A stretch of DNA of 64,000 bases from Pseudomonadota bacterium (GTDB lineage Bacteria; Desulfobacterota; Desulfobulbia; Desulfobulbales; Desulfocapsaceae): positions 1-64,000 of the forward strand of contig JAEYNP010000013.1 in assembly GCA_023412495.1 (NCBI GenBank), in the 5' to 3' direction. Every line of letters begins with the position of its first letter. The stretch's first letter is position 1. The notes beneath the pieces are model-generated. The model did not search any database and was not told the DNA's origin. It worked only from the letters and a program-made list of their open reading frames with translations. Position numbers and translations under genes: made by a program. This document shows, in pieces, positions 45,405 through 56,367 of the stretch.

Positions 45405-45800
45405 ATGTCAGACAAGAAAAAATCCCTTACAGTATTCAAGACCGATAGGCATGAGGACATTGCCTCCATCATCGCCTCGGGGATTATCGTGGTGGTGGTC
45501 CTCGTCTATATGGCCTTCATCGTCCCCACCGTCAACATCAACGCCAAGCAGGACGGCAAGATCACGGAAATCCACGTCACAGAGGGCGCCGAGGTCAAGA
45601 AGGGCGACAAGCTCTATTCCCTCGAAGTGGTGAAGAAGAAGTGGAAAGATAACGTCATGGAAGAGAAGAACGTGATCGAGGAGATCACCGCCAAGGCCAA
45701 CGGCAAGGTCCTCAAGATCGCCGCCAAGATCGGCGACAAGGTGAAGAAGGACAAAGGCCTGATCATCAAGCTCGCTCACGAGAAGGGGACCCTGCCCTGA
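45405..45800 (+). CDS. Membrane-anchored lipoyl/biotinyl-like domain protein
   Basis: A 131-residue protein with one helix near residues 22-42 (IASGIIVVVVLVYMAFIVP) and then a biotinyl/lipoyl-like beta-hammerhead: KITEIHVTEGAEVKKGDKLYSLEV and the symmetrical half KVLKIAAKIGDKVKKDKGLIIKL. The middle part (VVKKKWKDNVMEEKN) is Lys-rich, but the usual MKM or DKA attachment motif is not clear, so it may be unmodified, as in HlyD adaptor proteins. It lies between a transporter and a stress protein and could be an accessory subunit of the transporter (inference). GAGGAG precedes the ATG. Confidence 0.75.
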   Translation: MSDKKKSLTVFKTDRHEDIASIIASGIIVVVVLVYMAFIVPTVNINAKQDGKITEIHVTEGAEVKKGDKLYSLEVVKKKWKDNVMEEKNVIEEITAKANGKVLKIAAKIGDKVKKDKGLIIKLAHEKGTLP

Positions 45801-46237
45801 TGAAGATCCTGCTTGCCCTGGACGACAATCAGCGCTCCTTGGCCGAGGCCATGCGTCTCGCCCGGGAGCGGGGGGCGACGCTCAACGCCCTCTTCGTCAT
45901 CGACTCGACCTGGGAGATGTTCACCGGCCACGACTGGCTGTCCGGCTGCAACTCCCGGATCGGCTTCCTCGAATACATGCATAGCACGGAGGAAGAGGCG
46001 GCGATGGCGACGGCGGCCGCCTACAAACAGCAGACCGCCGGCTTCCCCGGCGAATTGCTGACGGTCACCGGGGACGTGGCGGAGGAGATCCTCCGGGAGG
46101 CGGAAAAGGGCTACGACCTGCTCGTCATGTCGAGCCCTTTCACCCGGGGCTTGGAAATCATGCGCGATACCGTGGCGAAGGTGACGAAAAAGCCGCCATG
46201 CGATATACTCCTGGTGAGAGCTGAACCGAAGCAGTAA
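45800..46237 (+). CDS. Universal stress protein family
   Basis: A 145-residue UspA-like protein with MKILLALDDN at the start and the C-terminal YDLLVMSSPFTRG region with a VTKKPPCDILLV end. The ATP-binding GxxG motif of the Usp family is not obvious, so it may be a nucleotide-independent form. Its ATG overlaps the previous stop, so it is coupled to the lipoyl-like protein. A strong terminator follows at 46279. Confidence 0.85.
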   Translation: MKILLALDDNQRSLAEAMRLARERGATLNALFVIDSTWEMFTGHDWLSGCNSRIGFLEYMHSTEEEAAMATAAAYKQQTAGFPGELLTVTGDVAEEILREAEKGYDLLVMSSPFTRGLEIMRDTVAKVTKKPPCDILLVRAEPKQ

Positions 46238-46278
46238 CTCAGAGCCCATCCGGAGTGCGGAGAGGTTTTTGCCAACTC

Positions 46279-46310
46279 GGGGAGCGTCCGCCGGCCGCTC
46301 CCCTTTTTTT
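46279..46310 (+). terminator. Rho-independent terminator
   Basis: GGGGAGCG pairs with CGCTCCCC across 9 bases and is followed by seven T. It ends the transporter operon, so the kinase-regulator pair downstream has a separate promoter. Confidence 0.88.
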
Positions 46311-46406
46311 GTGAAAGACCTGTCGGCGAATATTGAACAATCCGGGAGAGGCATTATCCCTTGTAGTAACTCCGTCTCCAGAAGTCCCACCGAAGCATTA
46401 CGGCCT

Positions 46407-48398
46407 ATGATCGAAAGCCACCCCAGCCACCAGTACCGCAGCCGCCATACAGGTTTCCAGGCGAAATTCCTCCTGGTGCTCGCGCTTATCCTCCTCATCT
46501 TTTCGGGGTTCACGGCATCGACCATCTATTATCACGAGATGGAAGACCTCGAGCAGAATGCCCACGAAAAGACCGATCTCGTCATGCAGGCCATCGAGGC
46601 CAACCGCGACTATATCCAGGATGTCCTGCGGCCGGCCATGTACCGGGAACTGGGGGCCGACCGCTTTATCCTGGAAGCTATGTCCTCCTCCTACATCAGC
46701 AGGATGATCATGGAGCGCTTCGGCGCAAAGGCCGAAGGCTTCGTCTACCGGCGAGTGGCCATCAATGCCAAAAACACCCAATACGAAGCCAACGAGCTTG
46801 AGCGGGAGATGATCGGCAAATTCCGCGACGACCCCGGTCTCACCGAATGGCAGGGTATCATCGAACTTGATTCCCGGCCGTTTTTCATGCGCTTTCAGCC
46901 GGTGCGGTTCAAGGCCTCGTGCCTGAACTGCCATGGCGACCCCGCCGCCGCCCCGGCCGAGGTGACCGAGCTCTATGGCGACACCCGCGGATTTCAGCAT
47001 AAGGTAGACGATATAGACGGGGTGATCGGTGTCGGCATGCCGGTTGAGATGAACCTGGAGAAGATCAAGTCCTTCACCCTCACACTCTTTCTCGGCGTCG
47101 TGCCCTCAATCCTCTTTGTCTATGTCATCATCAGCGCCGTCTTCCACCGGTTTATCGCCGGCAACCTCAGGAACATCCTCAGTTTCTTCAGGTCGAACAT
47201 CAAGGACGAGAAAGGCCGCGAGCTGTTCGCCCATACCCAGAAAATGGACGAGATCGATGAACTGACGGCGACCGCGCGGGCCATCGCCGACCATCTCCAC
47301 CACAACCAGAATACCCTCGAAAAATATGCCGAGGAGGTCTCGGCCAGCAGGAACCTCTTGCAGTCGGTCTTCGACGGCATTACCGACCCCGTGCTGCTCC
47401 TCGATGGGGACGGCAGGATCAGGGCGGTGAACAAGGCCTTCCTCGCCCGTTACGACCTGACCATGGACCAGGTTTTCGATCGGAAGCCGTCGGAATTCCT
47501 CAGCCGCAAATTCTGCCCGCTGGCCTCGTGCGACGAAATCTTCGCCGCGGGTATCAACCAACCGATCAGTCGGGAAGTCCAGGTGGGGAGCGGGGAAATT
47601 TTCCTCATCTACTTCTACCCGGTCGACGGAAAAGAGGAGAAGACCGGCAGCATGGTCTGTTACGTGAAAGACGTTTCCGAACAGAAAAGAATGGAAACGA
47701 AGATTCAGCAAACGGAAAAGATCGCCTCGATCGGCCAGCTCGCGGCTGGCATTGCCCATGAGATCAACAATCCGCTGGGGGTCATTCTCTGTCACGTCGA
47801 CCTCGTTAAGGGCGAGGCGAGCCTCTCGCAGGAGGCGCTCGCCGACCTCGAAATCATCGAAAAGCACGCCAAGAACTGCCGGACCATCATCACCGACCTC
47901 TTGAAATTCGCCCATCGGCAGGCCTCGGTCAAGGAACAGGCAGCCCTCAACAGCCTCCTGGTCGAAAGCGTGGCGATGGTGGCCAGCCAACTGCGCAAGC
48001 AGCGGATCGAGGTCCACCTCGACCTCGATCCGGACGTGCCGGAGGTTACCGCCGACGCCGATAAAATCAAGCAGGTGATCCTCAACATGATGCTCAACAG
48101 CGCCCAGGCCATCGGCGAGAAGGGCACGATCCGGCTGACCAGCCGCTACGATGCGGCGACCCGCACGGCGGCCATCACCATAGAGGATAGCGGTCCGGGC
48201 ATTCCTGCCGAGATCCTCGACAAGATCTTCGATCCCTTCTTCACCACCAAGCCCCCCGGCCAGGGCACCGGCCTCGGCCTATCGGTCAGCTACGGCATCA
48301 TCCGCGACCACAGCGGCGAGATCACCGTGGAAAGCCAGCCCGGCAGGCCGACCCGCTTTGTCCTTTCCTTGCCGGTACCGGAGAACCAGAATGCCTAA
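46407..48398 (+). CDS. Histidine kinase with Tll0287/DUF3365 heme-type sensor
   Basis: A 663-residue membrane kinase. A helix near residues 20-42 and another near 215-235 enclose a periplasmic DUF3365 (Tll0287-like) domain. That domain has a CxxCH motif (C172, C175, H176 in CLNCHGDP), so a covalent c-type heme is likely. A PAS-like domain (325-430), the HisKA box [13 protein letters not shown] near 451, and a HATPase domain ([18 protein letters not shown]) follow. Such a sensor could respond to redox, NO or O2. It overlaps the sigma-54 regulator gene by 8 bases. No strong ribosome site precedes the ATG; an upstream in-frame start is possible. Confidence 0.85.
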   Translation: MIESHPSHQYRSRHTGFQAKFLLVLALILLIFSGFTASTIYYHEMEDLEQNAHEKTDLVMQAIEANRDYIQDVLRPAMYRELGADRFILEAMSSSYISRMIMERFGAKAEGFVYRRVAINAKNTQYEANELEREMIGKFRDDPGLTEWQGIIELDSRPFFMRFQPVRFKASCLNCHGDPAAAPAEVTELYGDTRGFQHKVDDIDGVIGVGMPVEMNLEKIKSFTLTLFLGVVPSILFVYVIISAVFHRFIAGNLRNILSFFRSNIKDEKGRELFAHTQKMDEIDELTATARAIADHLHHNQNTLEKYAEEVSASRNLLQSVFDGITDPVLLLDGDGRIRAVNKAFLARYDLTMDQVFDRKPSEFLSRKFCPLASCDEIFAAGINQPISREVQVGSGEIFLIYFYPVDGKEEKTGSMVCYVKDVSEQKRMETKIQQTEKIASIGQLAAGIAHEINNPLGVILCHVDLVKGEASLSQEALADLEIIEKHAKNCRTIITDLLKFAHRQASVKEQAALNSLLVESVAMVASQLRKQRIEVHLDLDPDVPEVTADADKIKQVILNMMLNSAQAIGEKGTIRLTSRYDAATRTAAITIEDSGPGIPAEILDKIFDPFFTTKPPGQGTGLGLSVSYGIIRDHSGEITVESQPGRPTRFVLSLPVPENQNA

Positions 48399-49830
48399 GA
48401 ATCGACTGCTCATCGTCGACGACGAAACCGATATGCGCAACGGCCTGCAGCGCCTCATCAGCCGGGAGTTCCCCGGCCTGCACATCGTGACGCTGCCCGA
48501 TGCGGAAGAAGCGCTGGCCTATTTCGAGAAAAACCCCGCGGACCTCGCCCTTCTCGACATGAAGATGCCGAAGATGGACGGCATGGAGCTCTTGAAGCAC
48601 CTTCTTGCCAAGGACCCCTGGCTGACCGCCATCCTCATGACCGGCTACGGCTCTATCGCCACCGCGGTGGAGGCCATCAGGATCGGCGCCTATGACTTCA
48701 TCACCAAGCCCTTCGACCGGGAACTGCTCACCCGCACCCTCAGCAAGGCGCTGGAGCGCAGCCGGCTGATGCGGGAGAACTTCACGCTCAAGGAACAGGT
48801 CTGCGGCCGAGCTCAGCAGACCGAGCTGATCGGCCAGTCCCCGGCCTTCCTGCGGTTCCAGAAGAACCTCGAGACGGTGGCGAGATCCAACTACACCGTG
48901 CTGGTCCGCGGCGAATCCGGCACCGGCAAGGAACTGACGGCGCGGGCGCTCCACGACCTGAGCCCGCGGAAAGCCAAGCCTCTCGTCATGGTCAACTGCC
49001 CGGCCATCCCCTCGCATCTGCTCGAATCGGAGCTGTTCGGTTACACCCGCGGGGCCTTCACCAACGCCAACCAGGACCAGGAGGGGTTGTTTTCGGTTGC
49101 CAACGGCGGGACGCTCTGCCTCGACGAGGTAGGGGACATACCCTTCGCCATCCAGAGCAAACTGCTCCGCGTCCTGCAGGAGGGGGAGATCAAGCCGCTG
49201 GGCTCGACCAGAACCATCAAGGTTGATGTCCGGATAATTGCGCTAACCAACCTCAACCTCGAGCAAATGATCGCCGACCGGCTGTTCCGCGAGGACCTCT
49301 TCTACCGGCTGAATGTGGTGACGCTCAAAACGCCTTCACTGAAGGACCTGGTCGAGGACATCCCGCTCCTCGTCAGCCATTTTGCCAAGAAGGTTTGCTG
49401 CGAGCTCGATCTGCCCCTGAAACGGTTTGACCAGTGGGCGATGACGGCGCTCATGAACCGCCCCTGGCCGGGCAACGTCAGGGAGCTGCAGAACGTGGTG
49501 CGGCGGGCGGTCATGTTCTGCCCGAACGACCTCATCACCGCGGAGGACGTGAATTTCTTCGAAACCCCGCCCCGGCCGGTGACGGCACAGCGCGGGGAAC
49601 CTGAACCTGGAGAAGATACCGGCGACGATTTCGAACGGGACGGCCATTTCGAGGCTTATAAGGACGCCAAGGAGCGGGTCATCTACAGTTTCACTCGGCG
49701 TTATATCGCGGCGCTCTTGAAGAAGACCGGCGGCAATGTCAGCCAGGGCGCGGAAATTTCGGGGATTTCCCGGGTGGCTCTGCAAAAGATCATGAAGCGG
49801 CAGGATATCAGGGGCGACGATTATCGGTAA
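48391..49830 (+). CDS. Sigma-54-dependent response regulator
   Basis: A 479-residue NtrC-type activator. It has a receiver domain (phospho-acceptor Asp near residue 56 in LALLDMKMPKM), an AAA+ domain (Walker A GESGTGKE near 172) and a C-terminal Fis-type helix-turn-helix (GGNVSQGAEISGISRVALQKIM). The sigma-54 contact loop reads GAFTNA instead of GAFTGA. It is the partner of the heme-type kinase with which it overlaps, and its likely target is the sigma-54 promoter at 44041. GGAGAA precedes the ATG. Confidence 0.93.
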   Translation: MPKNRLLIVDDETDMRNGLQRLISREFPGLHIVTLPDAEEALAYFEKNPADLALLDMKMPKMDGMELLKHLLAKDPWLTAILMTGYGSIATAVEAIRIGAYDFITKPFDRELLTRTLSKALERSRLMRENFTLKEQVCGRAQQTELIGQSPAFLRFQKNLETVARSNYTVLVRGESGTGKELTARALHDLSPRKAKPLVMVNCPAIPSHLLESELFGYTRGAFTNANQDQEGLFSVANGGTLCLDEVGDIPFAIQSKLLRVLQEGEIKPLGSTRTIKVDVRIIALTNLNLEQMIADRLFREDLFYRLNVVTLKTPSLKDLVEDIPLLVSHFAKKVCCELDLPLKRFDQWAMTALMNRPWPGNVRELQNVVRRAVMFCPNDLITAEDVNFFETPPRPVTAQRGEPEPGEDTGDDFERDGHFEAYKDAKERVIYSFTRRYIAALLKKTGGNVSQGAEISGISRVALQKIMKRQDIRGDDYR

Positions 49831-49848
49831 GCCGCAGCCTGTTGCTCA

Positions 49849-49965
49849 TTACTTCCTCTCCTCTTTCTCCTCCGAATCACCCAGGTCCTGGCATTTCAGC
49901 TCCAGATCCCGGATCTCCTCGTGCCTGCCGTGAACAAGGTCAACAACCTGCCAACCGCCCGTTCC
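49849..49965. pseudogene. Joined gene fragments
   Basis: Read leftwards, 49849-49929 encodes the end of a protein (EIRDLELKCQDLGDSEEKEERK-stop) that resembles the end of the fragment at 51162-51389. Read rightwards, 49930-49965 encodes VNKVNNLPTARS, close to VDKVNGLPPARS at the C-terminus of lhr. Neither has a start codon. This looks like debris from past rearrangement. Confidence 0.45.
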
Positions 49966-50654
49966 GCCCCTCAGGCAAATCGCCTCGACCGGCCAAGAAC
50001 TGCGACTGCATAAAAGCCGGTAGTCCTATCCTCAGCTATCGGCATGTCTACCGCCGACACACGAAATGAGACAAAAGCCGGCCATCGCCTAACCCGTAAA
50101 CAGCACTTAGTGGTATTGCGTCAGAGGACAATCTCCCTGCAATCGCTCCGTTTGAACAGGTTTCCCGATTAATTACCAATGAACTCTCATCTTGGTTCCG
50201 CACAAATCGCACATCAGCAACTCGCAATCATTATAGAGCTTTGTACAATGCAATAAGATCGCTATCTCAAACAAATAAAATTTCCTACCAAACAAATTAC
50301 TTGACATTAGCTCTATTACATGATAGGTAATTGCCATTTCCCTCTGATTATGATTTTAACCTATATTTCTTGGAACAAAGTATACAGTGCATACTGTGCG
50401 ACAGGATATTATCCTTCAGTAACCGCATCCTTAAGTTTATTTCTTCTTAATGCTTTTGTTAGTAATTATTTTTAAGTAGTTCCATTGCCGTTACACCAAG
50501 CGCGGATACCGCTAGCCGGCTGACAAGCAATTCGGTGCTTCAATAATGCCGATAATGCTACAAAGAGGAAGCGTACTATTGGTATTATTATTATTAAGGC
50601 GGTTTTTGATTACCGAACATAGTGATCGGTCATCGACAAAATGACGGGCTCATT
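49966..50654. other. AT-rich gene-poor region, left part
   Basis: The GC content falls sharply after about 50090. An open stretch without a start codon runs from 50100 to 50330 (see separate entry). From 50331 to 50654 I see no gene, RNA or clear repeat. Confidence 0.55.
50100..50330 (+). pseudogene. Possible remnant of an AT-rich gene
   Basis: A 76-codon open stretch ends in TAA and reads PAIAPFEQVSRLITNELSSW followed by FRTNRTSATRNHYRALYNAI, which looks protein-like and uses AT-rich codons. It has no ATG, GTG or TTG near its beginning, where an in-frame TAA precedes it. I do not recognise the family. It may be the tail of a decayed foreign gene. Confidence 0.3.
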
Positions 50655-50801
50655 GAGTACCTTAGAAATTCCTTTCTTTTTTTGAAACGAATTTCGTGAA
50701 GGTACTTATACCCCTCAAGGGGGTACTGAAAAGAGTCCCCTCTGCTGTTGGAGGGGATGACGACCCTTGGGTTGCGGGCGTCAGCTCGCATTAATACCTT
50801 A
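50655..50801. repeat. Composite GTACCTT palindromic element, copy D
   Basis: GTACCTTAGAAATTCC faces AATTTCGTGAAGGTAC, followed by CCCCTCAAGGGGGTACTG, the TCCCCTCTGCTGTTGGAGGGG hairpin and the GGGTTGCGGGC block. It is the reverse orientation of copy A, nearly full length. Confidence 0.85.
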
Positions 50802-51161
50802 GCGAATGACCCCATGTTCGCTGATCGACGTACTCATTAATAAGCTCTTAACAAAGATGAACATCTCAGGAAGAGTCAGAAGAACACATACTGTTCAATG
50901 AAGGCGTGATCCGAAAACCGCAAGAGTTGATGAGGTCTCTCGACACTCATCAACTGGAAAAATCGCGATCATAAACTGTTAACCAAGGGAAAGGAGGTGA
51001 ATCCGTACAAGTCTCTCAGGAATTTTTTGGCTTCTCCCCCCCGAAATGACGCCAAAATTTTCCTGAGAGATGTACTTTCGCACCATGGCGTTCTTTCCAA
51101 CCGCTGAGCCGCACCACCTTCTTCGGCTGCCTCCCCTTCTCCAGCAGACTTAAAAGTATTT
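50802..51161. other. AT-rich gene-poor region, right part
   Basis: I see no credible gene. A direct echo of TCTCAGGAATTTTTTGGC and TTTTCCTGAGAGATG around 51015-51075 forms a loose inverted repeat. Confidence 0.45.
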
Positions 51162-51389
51162 TCACTTCTCAATTTCCCTGTCTTTCTCCAGGTCCTGATA
51201 CCTCAGTTCAAGATCAGGGATCAACTCGCGCTTTCCTTCCCGGGCATGGGCTTCCGCCTCGTCCTTGGCATTGATGAATCTTTCCTGCTCATGCTTCGCC
51301 TGAATTTTTTCTATGAATCGCATCGCCGGCCGTTCGACCTCTTCAGGATCGGCTCCTGATTGCAGTTTCTCTATATACTCCGCCGCCAT
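51162..51389 (-). pseudogene. Fragment of a helical protein gene
   Basis: A 75-codon frame begins MAAEYIEKLQSGADPEEVER and ends RYQDLEKDREIEK. It is strongly helical and Glu/Lys-rich. The preceding codons (VAVNEK) read into the same frame without a ribosome site, so the true N-terminus is probably lost. The end resembles the fragment at 49849, so both are leftovers of one gene family. It could still be a small functional gene. Confidence 0.4.
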
Positions 51390-51664
51390 CTTCTCGTTGA
51401 CGGCCACCTTGTGACATGGACGAAAACTGGAGTACCATGCCGATGAGCAAAACAATGGGGAAATTTATTGCCTTCGCTCTCTCCTCTTCTTCTGAGTTGG
51501 CTTGCTGATGAAATCGACCGAATCCACAAATACCGAAAATACCGATTTTTCGGGACAAAGCTCCATTCCTGGCAAATACTTATACATATATTATAGTCTA
51601 GCAAGAATCGCCAAAAAGATACCCGCTGCACTCCATTCCAATTTGCCAATACGGAGCAAATGCA

Positions 51665-54531
<2,867 letters not shown>

Positions 54532-54532
<1 letters not shown>

Positions 54533-54548
54533 GTGCATTTTATGCACC
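54532..54548. repeat. GGTGC hairpin
   Basis: GGTGCATTTTATGCACC is a perfect palindromic hairpin starting at the last base of the stop codon of the acyl ligase gene. It is related to the pair at 33868-33902 and may act as a weak terminator. Confidence 0.6.
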
Positions 54549-54796
54549 GGGGGCGACTCGGGACGCTGGAGCGTGAGAACATCAAACTAAAATATCGTTT
54601 ATTAGGAGTCTTTCTGCTAAACATGGGCATGGCATTCTGAGTTCTGCATCTGCCACCCGACACGCACATAGTGCACTCTTAAGGCTTGGCACGCCCCCGT
54701 TCCTCGACGAGAAGAAAGTAGAGGGAAAAGAAAAAACATGCTACAAAGGAAAAAACTGGAATCCCGGGATATGTGCCGCCTTTGGGGGCCATTTCA

Positions 54797-54830
54797 TTCT
54801 GTCCTCCGTCCTCTGTCTTCCGTCTTCTGA
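54797..54830 (-). repeat. GAAGACA short tandem repeat, copy 3 (reverse)
   Basis: The tract CTGTCTTCCGTCTTCTG and its neighbours are the complement of copies 1 and 2. It directly precedes the ATG of the next regulator and occupies the place of its ribosome site, so it may affect translation. Confidence 0.7.
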
Positions 54831-54831
54831 T

Positions 54832-56172
54832 ATGCAGGGCATTCTCAACATTCTCGTGGTCGACGACGAGCGGAACATCCGCAAGACCCTGTCCTACTGC
54901 CTGGAAACCGAGGGCCATGCGGTGGTGGCGGTCGCCGGCTGCCGGGAGGCGATCGCCGAGGCCAAGCGGCAGTCCTTCGACATCGCCTTCATCGACCTGC
55001 GCCTTTCGGGGGAAAACGGCATGGACCTCATTCCGCCGCTGCTCGCCGAGTATCCCTGGCTGAAGATCGTGGTCATCACCGCCAACGCCACCATCGAGAC
55101 GGCGGTGGAGGCGATGCGCCGCGGGGCCTCCGACTACATTGAGAAGCCTTTCACCAGCGCCCAGGTCAAGTTGCTCATCCGCACCCTTGGCCACATCCGC
55201 GACCTGGAGAACGAGATCGCCGTGTTGAAGGAAGACCGGCGGCGCTTCGCCCCCGAGTCCCTTTTGCAGAGCAGGAACGCGGATATGCAGCGGGTCATCG
55301 AGACCTTGCACAAGGCCGCCGCCTCCGAGGCGATCATCCTCATGCGGGGGGAGAGCGGAACGGGCAAGTCGGTCTTCGCCCGGACCATCCACAGCCTGAG
55401 CCAGCGGGCCAAAAAGCCGATGATGATCGTCTCCTGCCCCGCCGTGCCGACCGATTTGCTCGAGAGCGAACTATTCGGCCACGCCAAGGGCGCCTTCACC
55501 GGGGCGGTGAAGGAGAGTCCCGGCCGCATCGCCGCCTGCGAGGGCGGCACCCTCTTTCTCGACGAAATCGGCGACATGCCGCTGCCCATACAGGCCAAAC
55601 TCCTCCGCTTCATCCAGGACAAGGAGTACGAGCGGCTGGGCGAGACCCTCTCCCGCAAGGCCAACGTGCGGATCATCACCGCCACCAACGTCAACCTCGA
55701 GCAGCGAGTAGCGGAAGGCCGGTTCCGCGAGGATCTCTTCTACCGGATCAACGTGATCAGCATCGCCGTCCTGCCCCTGCGGGAGCGGCGGGAGGACATC
55801 CTGGCCATCGCCCGGGATTTCTTGAGCTATTTCTGTCAGACCAACCACAAACCTTCGCTTGCGTTCGACCCCGAGGCCGAACGGGCGTTGCTCGAGCACT
55901 CCTGGCCCGGCAACGTCCGGGAACTCCGCAACGTCATCGAGCGGGCGGTCATCCTGGGCAGCGGCCCCACCATCACCCCCGCCGACCTGCCGGCAAGCAT
56001 CGTTCCCGCGGTGGACGCCCCCGGCGTGGGGGACCTCGTCCCGCTTGCGGCCCTCGAAGAAGCCCATATCAGGAAGATCCTGAAGAAGGCCCCCTCGATC
56101 CAGGCCGCGGCCGATATCCTCGGCATCGATCAGGCCACCTTGTGGCGGCGTAGGAAGACGTACGGGATCTGA
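54832..56172 (+). CDS. Sigma-54-dependent response regulator, AlgB-like
   Basis: A 446-residue NtrC-type regulator: receiver domain (Asp53 in IAFIDLRLSGE), AAA+ domain (GESGTGKS near 181), a canonical GAFTGA loop near 219 and a short Fis-type helix-turn-helix (AADILGIDQATLWRRRKTYGI). The architecture and the following KinB-like kinase fit the AlgB/KinB pair. No ribosome site is visible because a repeat precedes the ATG. Its likely target is the sigma-54 promoter at 56298, between it and the kinase. Confidence 0.9.
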   Translation: MQGILNILVVDDERNIRKTLSYCLETEGHAVVAVAGCREAIAEAKRQSFDIAFIDLRLSGENGMDLIPPLLAEYPWLKIVVITANATIETAVEAMRRGASDYIEKPFTSAQVKLLIRTLGHIRDLENEIAVLKEDRRRFAPESLLQSRNADMQRVIETLHKAAASEAIILMRGESGTGKSVFARTIHSLSQRAKKPMMIVSCPAVPTDLLESELFGHAKGAFTGAVKESPGRIAACEGGTLFLDEIGDMPLPIQAKLLRFIQDKEYERLGETLSRKANVRIITATNVNLEQRVAEGRFREDLFYRINVISIAVLPLRERREDILAIARDFLSYFCQTNHKPSLAFDPEAERALLEHSWPGNVRELRNVIERAVILGSGPTITPADLPASIVPAVDAPGVGDLVPLAALEEAHIRKILKKAPSIQAAADILGIDQATLWRRRKTYGI

Positions 56173-56195
56173 TTCTACCACCCCGCGCTTCTCCT

Positions 56196-56212
56196 CCTTG
56201 CGTTTTGCAAGG
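56196..56212. promoter_or_regulatory. Dyad, possible activator-binding site
   Basis: CCTTGC and GCAAGG are inverted arms around GTTTT, 86 bases upstream of the sigma-54 promoter at 56298. That is a usual distance for an NtrC-type upstream activating site, but the dyad is short. Confidence 0.4.
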
Positions 56213-56297
56213 CCCCCTCCCTGCTGTCCTTTCAATTTTCAAGCTCACCGCCCCCGCATCAACTCTCCTTTTACATAATTTCAACAACTTACCACCA

Positions 56298-56313
56298 TGG
56301 CATATCCTTTGCG
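56298..56313 (+). promoter_or_regulatory. Sigma-54 promoter
   Basis: TGGCATATCCTTTGCG has TGGCA and TTTGC with GG and GC exactly 10 bases apart. It lies 54 bases before the kinase start codon and would drive the kinase and the transporter genes behind it. Confidence 0.75.
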
Positions 56314-56367
56314 ATAGAGCCGGCATGCCGTTTTCGCCCTTACCGGGGCAAGTTTAGAGGAATTTTT

